A stretch of DNA of 64,000 nt from Entomortierella parvispora (GCA_963573315.1 OY752141.1:4092001-4156000), one strand, 5' to 3'; shown: positions 10,270 through 21,884, numbered from the stretch's first letter. The notes: generated from the sequence alone by a model not told the origin. Made by a program: numbers and translations.

Positions 10270-11149
10270 GTTTTTTTTTTGGTTGTATCACGATTAGTAA
10301 CGCTGAAAAAGATGAAGATACTGGTTCACACGATTGGATGGTCAACGTCGGTTGATCTGTTAAGGTTTAGAGATGATGTGACCAAAAAAGAACAAACAAC
10401 AAAAGGTGACAGGCTGACACGCTGACAAGGCTCGCGTTAGGGGAAACATTCGGCGCTCTACAGGAGAGGCTCTTGAATTTCCATGGTCAGACGAAACAGC
10501 TTCAGCCAGCACAGTTTGGACTCTTTTTTTTGATCACGGATCTTCGTTGCAATGCCTTCTCTTCTTTATTTTCTAGTTCTCATTCCACATGTTGATCTCG
10601 ATTCTAAAACATCGCGCACTCCCAATTGCCTAGGATTGAGATTGTTAATGCATGTGATAGGAGAGATTTGAAGGTCAAAGGAATGACGCGCGCGTCTAGT
10701 ACTCTCCTTTCATCGAACGCGTGGGAAAAAGAAAAGTACCGTTGAGTGTGGCGTAAAGAAAGACAAGACCCCAGAGTCAATACTGGCGACTGTCTCACCA
10801 ATCCTCCAGTCATTATAGCTCTTGAACACATGCAGCATCTCGCGGTTACGGTCCAGGCGCGAATGTAAAAAAAGAAAGGGAAGAACAATCCTCCCGTCGA
10901 GGTTGAAGGTCCAACAACTTTGTCTCTTTCGGGAAAGAAATGTGCGCCTGGATTCACTGTGGAGGAAGCAAATGGCCAATGCCCACAAGACTGACAAAGC
11001 GGAACTAAAAATAGGATGGACGTTGACGTAAAATTAGAACACGCGTGAATTCGCGCCGTTGATTCTGTACGCCGTTGTTTGCTTTTTTGTGCGCGTCCAT
11101 TTCTGAGAGAAGGAGGGGAGAGGTAGTCATTTTTTTTTCTCTTGCAGGG
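10270..11149. other. Intergenic region, no supported gene
   Basis: Open frames here (for example 10604-11209, -) have no domain, no repeat structure and no credible splice partners. The right end is the promoter of the small secreted protein gene. Confidence 0.4.
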
Positions 11150-11156
11150 TATAAAG
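11150..11156 (+). promoter_or_regulatory. TATA box of the small secreted protein gene
   Basis: TATAAAG lies about 105 bp before the start codon, followed by CT-rich and CA-rich leader sequence. A clear TATA box fits a highly or conditionally expressed secreted-protein gene. Confidence 0.55.
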
Positions 11157-11259
11157 TCTTGGGTCGCCGTGGCCATTCCTCCCATTTCTTTTTTTCTATC
11201 AAACACCAAACTTCAAAAACCTCCCCTTCTCCAACCCACACACTCCAAATCTCCACATC

Positions 11260-11639
11260 ATGATGCTCAAGTCTGCCATTGTCGCCGTTCTCGCTACCGT
11301 CGCGTTGAGCTGCGTAGCTGCCGAGGACACTCGTCTGGACTACAAGTTGGCCAAGGATCAAACGGTCGCCCAATTCTGCTCTGCTTGGAGCAACGAGTGC
11401 AACAAGTAAGTCAACGCCCCGGCTGTTCTAGATGTACAGGAGAAAACTATACAAAATCCTCATTGTTGTATCCCGTGTGTAACTGCAGGTACATCCCCAA
11501 GGCTCAACCCGGCGCCGAAGTTGGCGAGTACTGTGAGGCTGGACCTGGCAAAAACGAGGTTCAGGCTTACTGCAACGGCTACGCCACCACTCTCCACGGA
11601 CAGGCCGTCGCCAAGATCCTCCACGCCACGCCCGTTTAA
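11260..11639 (+). CDS. Small secreted cysteine-containing protein
   Basis: Two exons, 11260-11405 and 11489-11639, encode 98 residues. The donor is GTAAGT and the acceptor TGCAG; the split codon gives Lys-Tyr. Residues 1-20 (MMLKSAIVAVLATVALSCVA) are a textbook signal peptide with probable cleavage before Glu-Asp. The mature part of about 78 residues has four cysteines (QFCSAW, NECNK, EYCEA, AYCNG), consistent with two disulfide bonds. No known domain is recognised. A strong TATA box and a nearby AATAAA support real expression. Such small secreted proteins in fungi include cell-wall components and effector-like molecules; no role can be assigned here. A second Met at residue 2 is an equally possible start. 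Confidence 0.8.
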
Positions 11640-11801
11640 AAAAAATCGAATCAGGTTCTCACCTCCTTCACGAGCGCCATGAAAAAAACGGGTGGTAACG
11701 TCGTTGGGAGAGGTGTTCCGAGTTGGATGATTGACCCTTCATGTTCCGGAAGGACAGACCTCCCTAGGATTTTCTTATCATACGACCTTGTTTTTGTTGA
11801 C

Positions 11802-11807
11802 AATAAA
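11802..11807 (+). terminator. Probable poly(A) signal of the small secreted protein gene
   Basis: AATAAA lies about 165 nt after the stop codon. The convergent OGG1 gene ends 70 bp further on. Confidence 0.5.
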
Positions 11808-11876
11808 ATAACTATCATTGGCAGAGAAGAGCGCGATATGAGGGAGGCACACAAATAGACGAACTTTTAGTTCATT

Positions 11877-13584
11877 CTACGTTTTTATTCTTTTTGACTG
11901 CCGTCGGTGAGATGATAACGCCTCGGCAGGTGAGTCGAGTGCTTGGCTATCCTGCTCCTGTTCTTCTTTGACCTGAACAATTTCAGTTCTAACAACTTCA
12001 GTAATGATGGAGCGTTCCTCATCCTCAAGCTTGACTTTAACCGTAATGTCCGAGCCAGAGATAACCCGACCCTCAATGGCCCTCAGATCAGCCGCAAAAA
12101 GCACCGTATGCGCCCATCCGGAGAATTTCCCGAATCTCTCAAAGAAATGTCGGCTGACTGCTTTGTAGACTGGGAGCGAGATGGTCTTTGGGACTTTACC
12201 CTCAAACCGAAACTTGTAGTCTCTCACAGCGATCTGCCAGACATGAGTGTCCACCGGGATCACATCTTGTTTGTCCAGCGACATCAAACAGACACAATCT
12301 GCTACTTTTGGTCCCACGCCCTGTAACGTCAAAAGTGCATCGTGGGCTTCTTGGTAGGGCAGCTGGCGCAAGTTGAAAAGCCAGTCCAGACCATTTTCCA
12401 TCGATTGAATCATCTGGGCGGTCCGAGCAATGTACTTTGCGCGGTAACCGAATCCGAGTCCCCGAAGCTTTTCCTCAACACCTTCCTGAGCAAGCGCCTC
12501 TAGAGTGGGAAAGCCGAAAAAAGTCCGAGTTGCACTCTCGGGAGTAGTGGCGGGTAGGTCATTGTCGATAGACGAGAGTGCAGAAGCAGATACGTTGATT
12601 GGTGTCCCATATTCCTGGCATAATTTCGTCGCCTACATGTCGAGAATATTAACACCGTTAGTAAATCATAATTTTGACGATAAATGTCAATGTATCCATG
12701 CATCCTACCATTTGACTGATCCGTGCAATATTATTGTTCGAGCTGCAAATGAAACAGACCAGGTTCTCTACCGGATCTTGCCTCAAGATCCGTACTCCAG
12801 GGAAGAATGGTGCCTTGGCTTTGAAATTTTGATCCGTTTCGGACCATTTCTCGTACAGTTCCGTTAGGGGGACGTGGAGTTGCAAATAATCTTCCAGAAA
12901 CAGTCGGTCTTCTTCCAGTGCCCTTCTCAGATCTTTGGATTCATCCGCTGTTCCCGACGTTGCTGATCCACTTTCAGAGTCTTGGTTTCCTGAGTTTTCT
13001 GTTTCCACAAAGTAAGGGGAGACCAGTGTAGGTGGCGGAACTTGCCACCCTTTCTGAGGTGGTGCTTCGGCTGTTGGTCTAAATGTCCTGTACTTGAACC
13101 CTTCCTCGGTTTCTTGAATACACCAGAGACGATGGTCGAGGACACAGGAATAGATAGGGAGAGAGATTTCGCCTGAAGGCAGCTCTACATGCTCGCGGTG
13201 CCAGCGGAAAGATTGGCCACATTTGAGGGTGGTGGAGAGATCAAGCTCTGAACGAGGGATGGACAAAGAGGTCCAGGGTGTAGCTTTCACATAGGGCTCT
13301 GCGGAGGGTTGAGGGATCAAAGCTGTAGGACTGACGGCGACAGAGGTTGTTGTTGGGACAAGTCTTGTTGATGAGACAGCCGATGGCGATTCTTTCTTCT
13401 TGGGGGTATCGTCCTTGGGGGTCTTGCGCTTGACACTGAGGCCAGGTTTGGTTGCTGAGGCTGCTGCTGCGCTCCTTTTTCCTCGGGTGTTGGTTGAAGA
13501 GGTGACTGGGGCCACTGTAGACATGGCGGAGGCGACTCTTTTGCGGGTGATCCTCGTTGCAGCAGAAATAGCAACGGCAGCCAT
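11877..13584 (-). CDS. OGG1: 8-oxoguanine DNA glycosylase/AP lyase
   Basis: Two exons, 13584-12709 and 12632-11877, encode 543 residues. OGG1 removes 8-oxo-guanine opposite cytosine in base excision repair. The N-terminal OGG domain is seen in SELDLSTTLKCGQSFRWHRE. The helix-hairpin-helix GPD region reads LQGVGPKVADCVC, with the Schiff-base lysine at about K401, and VIPVDTHVW with the catalytic aspartate at about D420. The protein is longer than the human enzyme (about 345 residues) because of a basic N-terminal extension with KRKTPKDD-like clusters, probably nuclear targeting, and a C-terminal tail ending SKRIKT. The open frame extends upstream to 13971, but that part overlaps the next gene, so the Met at 13584 is chosen. 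An AATAAA lies inside the last codons and is not a terminator. Confidence 0.93.
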
Positions 13585-13876
13585 GGTGGGAGTCAACAAT
13601 CTGGTCGAAGGGCGAGGGAAAGGGAAAGGAAGAACGCAAAACCGAGCTTTGACCCCTGGGACGAAGGAAAAGAGTAAAAAAAAAAAGCCACCATCTTGTT
13701 GGTGGCGCCTCATCATTTTTGCATTTTCAGACACCGATCCCCATGTCGCATGGCATGCAACGTACATTCGCACATTCACACATTCAATCAATTCTCTTTG
13801 TTTAAATAGGTATTCTACATTGACTAAATACATGTTGCGATGGGGAATCAAAAGACAGGAGCTGGCAACTGTTTCT

Positions 13877-14535
13877 TTACAATTCATCGCGACCGTTGAT
13901 GCGAACCAACTCGACATCAAAGACCAAAGCGGAGCCTCCAGGGATGGCAGAGCCCATAGAGCGGGAGCCATAGGCCAGCTTGGCAGGGATAGTCAACTTG
14001 CGCTTCTCTCCAATGCACATATCGAGTAGTCCCTGATCCCAGCCCTTGATGACTTGACCGACACCCAAGGTAAAGTCCAAAGGCCTGTTACGATCGTAGG
14101 ACGAATCAAACTTGTTGCCGTTGGTGTGGAGAGTGCCGGTGTAGTGCATTGAGAGCTTGTCACTATCGAACGAAGTCGGAAAGAGAAAAAAAGTCAGTGA
14201 GAGTTGCAGTTGAAGTAGTTGGGGATTCCGAGAGATGATCGATCAAAGGGAACATACCCAGCCTTGGAAGTGGTCTTGCAGTTCTCGGGCTTGCTAATGG
14301 TATCTGTTTGTTAGTTTCGGATGAGAGCGAGCAAGAGGGGGGCGGAGGACGAGAGAGGGATGTTAGCGCCTGTTGGCAATGGTAACTTATTGGACTGGAA
14401 CAAGACAGGCAGGCAGAGGTATGGGAGGAGGAGGGATAGGACAGTACCAATGACAAGCTCCTTGGGGGCCTCGTAGGCAAGGACTTGGGTGGCGAGGAGA
14501 ATGGCGGCGGCGATGATGGTGGTGAAGGACTTCAT
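13877..14535 (-). CDS. FPR2: ER-lumenal FKBP-type peptidyl-prolyl isomerase (FKBP2/Fpr2 type) with C-terminal RDEL
   Basis: Three exons, 14535-14448, 14303-14258 and 14162-13877, encode 139 residues. Residues 1-20 form a signal peptide ([20 protein letters not shown]). The FKBP fold follows: [42 protein letters not shown], and [10 protein letters not shown]. These include the usual active-site Tyr, Phe, Asp, Val-Ile and Trp positions. The enzyme catalyses prolyl cis-trans isomerisation during folding of secretory proteins. The chain ends GRDEL, an HDEL-like retrieval signal that would hold it in the ER. The exon 2 acceptor was chosen to give [11 protein letters not shown], matching the family cysteine before the FKBP core. 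It lies 293 bp upstream of OGG1 on the same strand. Confidence 0.92.
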
Positions 14536-15428
14536 GATGAGGATGGGGAGGAGGTTGATGGAATGAAGAATGAAAGGAAGAAGAAGAGAAAAGAAAAGAA
14601 AAGAAGAAAGAGGGATGAATGAGGTTCTTTCTTTCTCGGGGGTGTGTGTGAGTGCGTGTGGAGAAGACCCGAGCGACACAGCAGCAGCACGGACGGGACG
14701 AGAGACAAGAGAGCTCCTTCCTGGATGGGCGAATGGGAGCAGCCCACAGGGGCACAGGCTGCTTGCTGGGAACAGGAAGAAATGATCTGCACCCTTAACG
14801 AAAAGAGATTCTTACTTTCCTGCGTTGCCACCAATCCATCACAGCAGAGCCAAGAGCTGGCCCTTCATGTTTGCCTGTAGGATGTGGATGCTCCACAGCT
14901 TAACAAAGCCAAGGCGATCTCTGTGGCATGCAGGCCGCGATTGGAGCTCACGGATGGGGCACATTAACAATACAACAGTCAGCAAAAGGTCCCAAGATCC
15001 ATTTTTCGGCAATTACATGTGCACCTCGTGAGAGTGGCAACGCAGTGGCACATGGAATAACAATGTGTTGTGTCTGCAAGGGGTCCGTGTCCTCTGGCTC
15101 TGTCTGTCGCGTCTCTGGAGGGGCTGTATTTACCCCCCCCTGTGCTCAGGAGGTGCCTGACTTTTAGTCTGAACCAGCATCCGGAAACTATTGAAGGAGC
15201 TACGCCACCTCCTTGCAGATTTGGATCTTCATTGCTCTCTCGTGCGCACGCGCACCGTCGTACCGCCCCTCGTTCGTGTCGTAGAGCCATCTCCAGTCTA
15301 TCGCCACTCCAGAACTTCTGGTTTCCGTGTCAGTTTTTTCCTCTTTTGCCTTCCTGTTCTCTTATCACTTCCTACAAAAAAACCCCCGCGCCCCTTCCCA
15401 GGTACCAAATTACGACCCTGCTCCCACC
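14536..15428. other. Divergent intergenic region between FKBP2-like and secreted Gly/Thr-rich genes
   Basis: It holds CT/GA-rich tracts next to the FKBP start (14536-14640) and a pyrimidine-rich leader before 15429. No coding potential is supported. Confidence 0.45.
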
Positions 15429-17409
15429 ATGCGCCCCTTCTCTTCAGTGTTCATTCTGGCCCTCTGCTTGACCGCCATACAAGCTCAACAGCAGAGGGTT
15501 CATACCCTTCTAGGTTTCGAAAACATCACCCAGGAAAAGAAGCCACATGAACGAAAGCAGGCCAAGTCCAATAGTCAGAATCAGCAAGATGACCCAAAAA
15601 AAGAGCCTCTCATGAGAGAACCCTCCCCTGAAGAACTGTACATTGCCAAGGAGGGGATCAAAGCTTTGCTCTCCCAGCTCCCGGTCCAGCACGTTGAATC
15701 TTTGGTCTCTACCATGGATGGGTACTGTTCCTCGTTCTATAACCTCTGTCACTCCGCCTGTAAGGAGCGGATCTCAAAAGAAGAGGAGGTCACCATGGAC
15801 AAAGAGCAAGAAATCAAGATCTTGGGCTGTTTGGATCCCAAGGCGAGATCAGTTAGCAGCGCTGGAGCCTCTTGTCAATGTGCAGGATACGACTTGACGG
15901 ACCGTATCAACTTTGCCATGTAAGTGAACCCATTCCCACTCGCAACCTTTGTCACTTCTACTTTTATTAACTCGGATCGTTCTGTTAAACCACTTGAATA
16001 GTGTGGGCGGTATCGTCACATCACAGCCCTCACACACAGGTGAATTCGGAGGCGAGGCTCTCCTCGACCATTTGACCTTCCTTCCAACGATCCCCACCTT
16101 CATCAGCATCTTCAATGTCCTGCAAACCCTCTGTTATTACGTCTCGTACCTGGATATCCTCACGACCAACCCTCACCCGGTCATCTGTGTCAAGGAGAAC
16201 GCCGCCGCCGACCCTTTAGGAACTCTCACTTCCCTCATCCCAGGCTTGGGTTCTTCCATTGGTGGTTTGCTCAAGAACATTCCGGTTATTGGAGGTCTTC
16301 TTGGTGGACTCTTTGGCGGTGAAAAAGGTGGGGAAGCGAGCCCGGGATTGGGAGGGTTCTTGAGCGGAATCTTTGGAGGCGCCAAACCAACCCCAACACC
16401 AACCGCTGGAGCCGGCGGCAGTACTGGTTGTGGTATTGGAGACTTTTTAGGAGGAATTTTTGGAAGCAGCAAGCCCACATCCACGTTTACGCCTACTTGT
16501 ACTTGTACCCCTACGTCTTCATTTGCTACCGCGACAACCACTGCGGGAGGTGGTATTGGTGGAGCTATTGGTGACTTTTTCGGAGGGATTTTTGGGGGCA
16601 GCAAGCCCACGTCCACGACTACGCCCACGACTACGCCCACGACTACGCCCACGACTACGCCCACGACTACCCCTACGTCTTCATCTGCTACCACGACGAC
16701 CACTGCAGGGGGTGGTATTATTGGAGCTATTGGTGACTTTTTTGGAGGGATTTTTGGGGGCAGCAAGCCCACGTCTACATCTGTGGCCGCGACATCAACT
16801 GCAGCTGCAGGAGGTGGCGGGCTCTTTGGAGGCATCTTTGGAGGTGGTGGAGGTGGTGCCACCCCTACCATAACACCCGTGGCTGCTGGTGGTGGCGGGT
16901 TCTTGGAAGGTATCTTTGGCGGCGGCTTTCCCAAGACCACAACAACGACTACGATGACCACGGCGACCGCGGCTAAAACGGCTCATGCAGGACCCGAGGC
17001 TAGAGCAACGGCAACGGCAACAACGACGTTCGTCACGACCACGACGTTCGCCACGTCTACAATCATGACTACCACGACCATGACTACCACGACTATGGCT
17101 ACCACGACTATGGCTACCACGACCATGGCTACCACGACTATGGCTACCACCACTGCAAGTCCCACACCAACACAAGGTCCTCTCTTTGGATTCCTCCCTC
17201 ACTTTGGATTATTTTCAGAGACGGACGACAATGGAGATCTGGAACACACCGACGAAGAGACCAAGGGCCAGGATTCGTCTTCGAGGCTAGTCAGCCCTGA
17301 TGGACGTGTGGCTAGGATTGTGCGGGTGCAGAGGAAGCAGGCCGAGAAGCGTGCCGCCGCTGCCGCTGCCGGTTCCGAGAACAAGAATAAGGCGAAAGCA
17401 GATCTGTAG
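15429..17409 (+). CDS. Secreted Gly/Thr-rich repeat protein with cysteine-containing N-terminal region
   Basis: Two exons, 15429-15919 and 16002-17409, encode 632 residues. Residues 1-20 are a signal peptide (MRPFSSVFILALCLTAIQAQ). The region to about residue 240 is non-repetitive, with cysteines in DGYCSSFYNLCHSACKE, ILGCLD and ASCQCAG. The remainder alternates glycine-rich blocks of the type IGDFFGGIFGGSKPTST with threonine-rich linkers (TTTP and MATTT repeats) that look like O-glycosylation sites. The C-terminus is charged and ends in a basic, Ala-rich segment. This suggests a secreted wall or matrix protein, but no known domain is recognised. No GPI signal is visible. The stop lies 127 bp from that of the convergent MFS gene. 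Confidence 0.8.
16542..16779. repeat. Internal duplication coding the GAIGDFFGGIFGGSKPTST unit, with 12-bp satellite
   Basis: About 74 bp at 16542-16615 recurs nearly unchanged at 16706-16779. Between them, at about 16615-16671, lies a 12-bp tandem repeat (ACGACTACGCCC, about five copies) encoding TTTP units. Confidence 0.8.
17064..17154. repeat. 15-bp tandem repeat coding MATTT
   Basis: About six copies of ATGGCTACCACGACT with minor changes, all in frame in the secreted Gly/Thr-rich gene. Confidence 0.85.
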
Positions 17410-17498
17410 AGACTCATATAATACACGCTTCTTTTTTACTACTAATAATAATAATACACACTATCGCTCTCTCTTCTGTCTACTTTCGTCTATGATTA

Positions 17499-17504
17499 TT
17501 TATT
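17499..17504 (-). terminator. Probable poly(A) signal of the MFS transporter gene
   Basis: AATAAA on the minus strand lies 33 nt past the MFS stop codon, in the short gap to the convergent secreted-protein gene. Confidence 0.5.
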
Positions 17505-17536
17505 ATCGACCGACTTTTTTTTTCTTCTATTCGTCC

Positions 17537-19843
17537 TCAAACTGCATCGATCCGCTTGGTATAGTAGTTGTAAAACATCAAAAAGAACAGGATGACGCCG
17601 GCACCCAAGTACATCGCGGAATTATAACCGATCATGGTCTTGTAGTCTCCCACACTCTCAAAGATCCTTCCGGCAATGGGCAGCGTAAACAAGTTTCCAG
17701 GAGTATTCGTCAAAAAGATGATTGTCAGTCCGGATCCCAGATTCGACAGACCCACAATGTTGGCAGTGATCGAGGCGACCAACGTGAAGAAGGCGCCCGA
17801 GAAGAAGCCGTAAACGATCGAGAATGCAATCAACGTCCCGTGAGAATAGGCAAACATCCAGATGAAACAACTCGCTCCCGCCGCCAAGAACGATACAGCC
17901 GCCACTCGGGTGGCACCCAAACGATCACCCGCAAATCCAATCACGATACGACCCACGGCGTTGGCACCAGACATGATGGAGAGCAATTGACCGCCCTGGA
18001 CGTTCGGATCGAGACCGAGGACGTCTTGGGCGTAAGAAGGCACGTACGTGAAAGGAACCACATACGCGAATCCAAACAAGGCCGCCGAAAAGAACCAAAG
18101 CATGAATCCGGGATCCTTCATGATCGCCCAGTTCATCACTTCCTTCTTGGCCTCCACAGGTGGGCCTGCCAACTGTCGAGGGGCCCGCATGACGATCGCG
18201 GCAAAAGCTGTGCAGACGAAATGGAAGATGGCAAAGATTCGAAGTGTCCAGTAGATGTCCACAGCATTGATCAACGCAGGGATGATGAATCCAAGGGCAA
18301 GACCACCGATACCGGCGCCGCAGAAACAGATTCCCATAGCCAATCCGCGGTGCTTGTCGTACCAAAGAGGAGGAATCGCAGTCGCGGCCATGTTCAACAA
18401 GGATATTCCGATACCAAACATGATGCCCTGTATATTTTTTTTTCCGTAGACCAATTGGGATAAAAAGGGTTAGAAAGAAGTGCCTGACCCCTGAGCCCCA
18501 CATGCGGGGAACGATAAAGTTTCGATGGTCGGGTGGGGCTACAAGCGTGTGATAGGTTGTATATGAGCTAGCTTTACGTACCTGAGTGATGTAGAGCTGG
18601 TAGAGTTCAGTGCACCAAGAGGCACAGAGCAAGCCCAAAGATCCAATGATGCACCCAGACCAAAGAACGACCTTGTGTCCAAACTTGTTCATCACTGGTC
18701 CTGCAATGATTGTAAATCCAAACTGAAAACCGCACGCCAACGATCCCACAAACGAGATGCTGGATTGAGATTCGCCCTTGGCGCCATAGATATCATTGTA
18801 TTTTGCCTGAAAGATACCATACACCGACACGTATCCGATAGCAGCCAGAATGATCTAATTGATAAGGTGTTGTTGTTGTTCAAAAGAGTTGACAGTTAGA
18901 GAACGACCATTGCATGCTCCGTCATGACAGTCCCGGAAGATCTAGACTAGGGATAGTCGCGCAGTTGTAAAAATGATCTCGGTCTAGGCACCCGCACGCA
19001 CACAAATAAACAGACGGAACGTGGAATGGATAGGAGAATAAAAAAAATTCAATGTCCATCGCATGGCACAGGTACCTCCCACTCAAGTATCGTTATTCTT
19101 TGCAGGTCCCTCTGACCTCCGGCAACAGCAGTCCCTCCGGATGACGGCCCAAGAAAGAAAGAGGACAGGGACCGACCATGCGGGGGCAAAAATAAACAAG
19201 TACCGCTTGCCCATGACTGGTTCAGAAATCTGGGGAGGTGGGCTGGGAAAGAATACGGGTCTCACTTTTGGGGGTGCTCTTGACCATGATAACAACAAAA
19301 AAGGCACAACAATGAGGGGAAAAGGGGAGGGAAATACTCCGAGAAGAGGGGGGAACTACACAGCAAAACAATGAAATTGACCATCGATCGATCGTGCATC
19401 GATTCGAAAGCACATCACCCTTCACATTGCCAAATGCAGGTGTGTTGACGGTGTAGATCACAAAATGTGGCTTGATTGTTACACAGGTAACTGAAAGCAA
19501 GAAAGCTTACCAAGAATCCTCCGAAGACAACCAGGTGGCCCCGGGCGCCCGACTCCATGACCACGTCCTCATCAAAGGCGGTATTGACCGATTGGGTTTT
19601 AGTCAGGGCGTTGTCAGTGTAGCTCTCGTCCTTGGCCAGGACCACGCCGTTGTTGATCGTTGCGGTATCAAAGGACGATCGCCGGGATGCAGTTGAGCGC
19701 CGGCGATGCTGTGAGGATTGGTCATGATGGTGCTGCTGTCGTTGTTGCTCTTCAGACAGTTGTGCTACTGAAGTTTTTTCAGCGATGGTGGAGGTATTGC
19801 TGGGGCTGGACGTGATTCCGAGGGACTCTTCCAACTTTGTCAT
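17537..19843 (-). CDS. Major facilitator superfamily transporter (monocarboxylate-transporter-like)
   Basis: Three exons, 19843-19511, 18854-18582 and 18427-17537, encode 498 residues. Exon 1 is a hydrophilic N-terminus (Gln/His run, basic HRRRSTASRRSS cluster, TAFDEDVVMESGARG) leading into the first membrane segment. Exons 2 and 3 give the remaining hydrophobic segments, for about 12 in all, in the MFS layout. The cytosolic loop PPLWYDKHRGLAMGI after segment 4 is typical of fungal monocarboxylate-porter-like (MCH) proteins. These act as proton-linked or facilitated carriers at the plasma membrane; known fungal members carry riboflavin or other small solutes, so the substrate is open. Intron 1 is 656 nt, unusually long for this window. 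Splice phases and the family consensus agree at both junctions. Confidence 0.87.
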
Positions 19844-21884
19844 GCTTGGTGTTTGTGTATGTGTTGTGGGCAGATAAGCAGGAGATGCAAGTGAACGAGG
19901 ATAAAGGGCGAGAGAGGATGGGGGTGGGGAGGGGGTGGGGTATATACTGATAGTGATAGGGAGTTTATTAGAGAGGAACAGGGATGAAAGCGGAAGAGAA
20001 CGACAAGAAGCAACGAACGAAAGAAAGAACAAAACGAGCGAGCACTTTGGCCAGAAAAAAAGGAAGCCGGCAAGGAACAGGACTGGGTCTCACTCTCCCA
20101 GGGGTTGGTTGTTGGTTGGTGGCGCATTTAAGGGGCCATTCGTGAGATGGCACCAGAGTTGCCGCCCGAGGCCGTGGACGATGGCAGGAGTACAAGATTT
20201 TCCTTTGAAGAATGTCGAATCAAATCCTGGACTTGGTATCCAAGAAGGTTCGCTGCGTCTCTCTGATTGATGAGCGCTCTTGTGAGCGAGCAGGACCACA
20301 AAAACTTTCTTCCTTATTCACAATCTTCCCACCGCATCGACGTGTCCTTATGGCTACATGCCTGGCTAACTGACGGGAATGGAAGGTGGGTGTGGGAAGG
20401 AGAGGGGGAGGGTGAACGAGAACAGTTTTGTAGGTGTGCAGTGGGGGTGGCAACAGGACGGTCCTCACAACTCGTGGCCCGTGCAAGCCGTTGTGTTACA
20501 GGGCCCTAGAGCCCCTCTATTTCATGCATTCTCGCTTTGGTGGCTTCAACTGGCTCGTGAGAGGGGTTTGTCCCTGGGTCCTAGGAAAGGTGCACACCTA
20601 CCAACTCTGTCTCTAAAGATCTCGGGAAAGGAGTGGCATGGAATCAGGCGGCGAATGGCTGCATGACCACATGAGAATGGAGAATGGAGAATCAGATGGC
20701 ACTGGTTGCATTCCACCATGGTTCATGCGAATCAGCTGGCATTTCTTCTTTTTTTGTTTATTTACTCCATTACAAAAGTTCACGTCGTAGTCATACCTTG
20801 CATGTACATATTTTAGTCAACAAGAACTGTCTACGGTGAACCTTCGTCCAATGGGCAAAGCCGGAAAGAATCATATATTCTTACGAACAGTCGTCAGCTC
20901 CAAAGGAGCCACCTCTCATAGTCGACACTCTGCACGCGATGCTCCAAGAGAGATCACGCCAATGAATATGCCGAGAGTGGAGACGATGTGGACGGCACTC
21001 CCACCCTCTTAACCCAAACAAGTATTATGACGAATGGAAAGCACCAATATCAAAACCACGAGCAAGTGAGTCGTTCGAAGGACCAGAACGACGGACAGAC
21101 AGTCTATCATCGAGGACACACAGCAAAAAAAGAAAAAGAAAAAAATCGCGGAGGCGTCTCCTCTCGCGTTAAATGTATCTGCAAACAATGAACAAAAGGA
21201 AGTGGCGCCTCCTGATGGAACCAGGACCTATCAGAACCAGCGAGCGGTATGTCCCAACGACTCGAATTCCAACATCTCCCTTCCCACATCATCGGTACAA
21301 GGGAGGGTCTTTTGGACCGTTCTGGTTTGCCACCGAAATAATTCCCATCCAAGCACTTTGAATGTTTTCTTTTTTTAGTCAAAACTCTCTCTCTTTCCTA
21401 ATATTTCGATATGGCCTTATAAAGAAAGGTGCAGCATGTCCATGATGAGCGTGCCCCGTCATGCAATTGGGATTGACACGAACTGACACATGGATTTTTG
21501 TGGTCGGGAAAAAGGGATCACCGGGGACCCTTCGATCCTGTTTCGCCACGCGTGTCAAAACGCTTCGTATGGCAAGAGGAACAGGTACTGTTCGAAACTC
21601 AGGTTGCATCCTGCAGGATGCAAACGACAATGAGATCATTTATAATGCGTAATGGTAGCTGGCGCCTGATCCTGTACTTCTTGCACCGCTCGATTATCCA
21701 TCTTTTTTTTTTGTTTTTTTTTTTTTTTCACATCCCGAAGACATAGCACACTCATGCTCTTCTCTATGGACATCAAGGATAACGATTGAAACATCCGCCT
21801 TTCTTTTCCTCTTTCAACAAAACCATCCCTCCTATCGCCAATCTCCAAGTTACTCACACCTGCATAACATTCATACCTCATCCA
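19844..21884. other. Long intergenic region; weak sign of a small minus-strand gene end
   Basis: Both flanking genes point away from this 2-kb gap. Most of it shows no coding signal. One stretch on the minus strand, about 21006-20922, would encode GSAVHIVSTLGIFIGVISLG and a few more residues before a TGA. An AATAAA follows on the same strand at 20762-20757, and a TATA-like CTTATAAAG sits at 21416-21424. No upstream exon could be joined with confidence. Confidence 0.3.

Noticed and set aside
10604-11209. 201-codon minus-strand open frame upstream of the small secreted protein
   Set aside because: The composition is typical of read-through of GA/CT-rich promoter DNA, and it overlaps the TATA box region of a better-supported gene.
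13585-13971. N-terminal extension of OGG1 by an upstream in-frame Met
   Set aside because: It would overlap the 3' end of the FKBP gene and encodes no family sequence; the Met at 13584 gives a normal basic N-terminus.
16173-16961. 262-codon minus-strand open frame rich in Pro and Val
   Set aside because: It is a shadow of the Gly/Thr repeat coding sequence on the plus strand.
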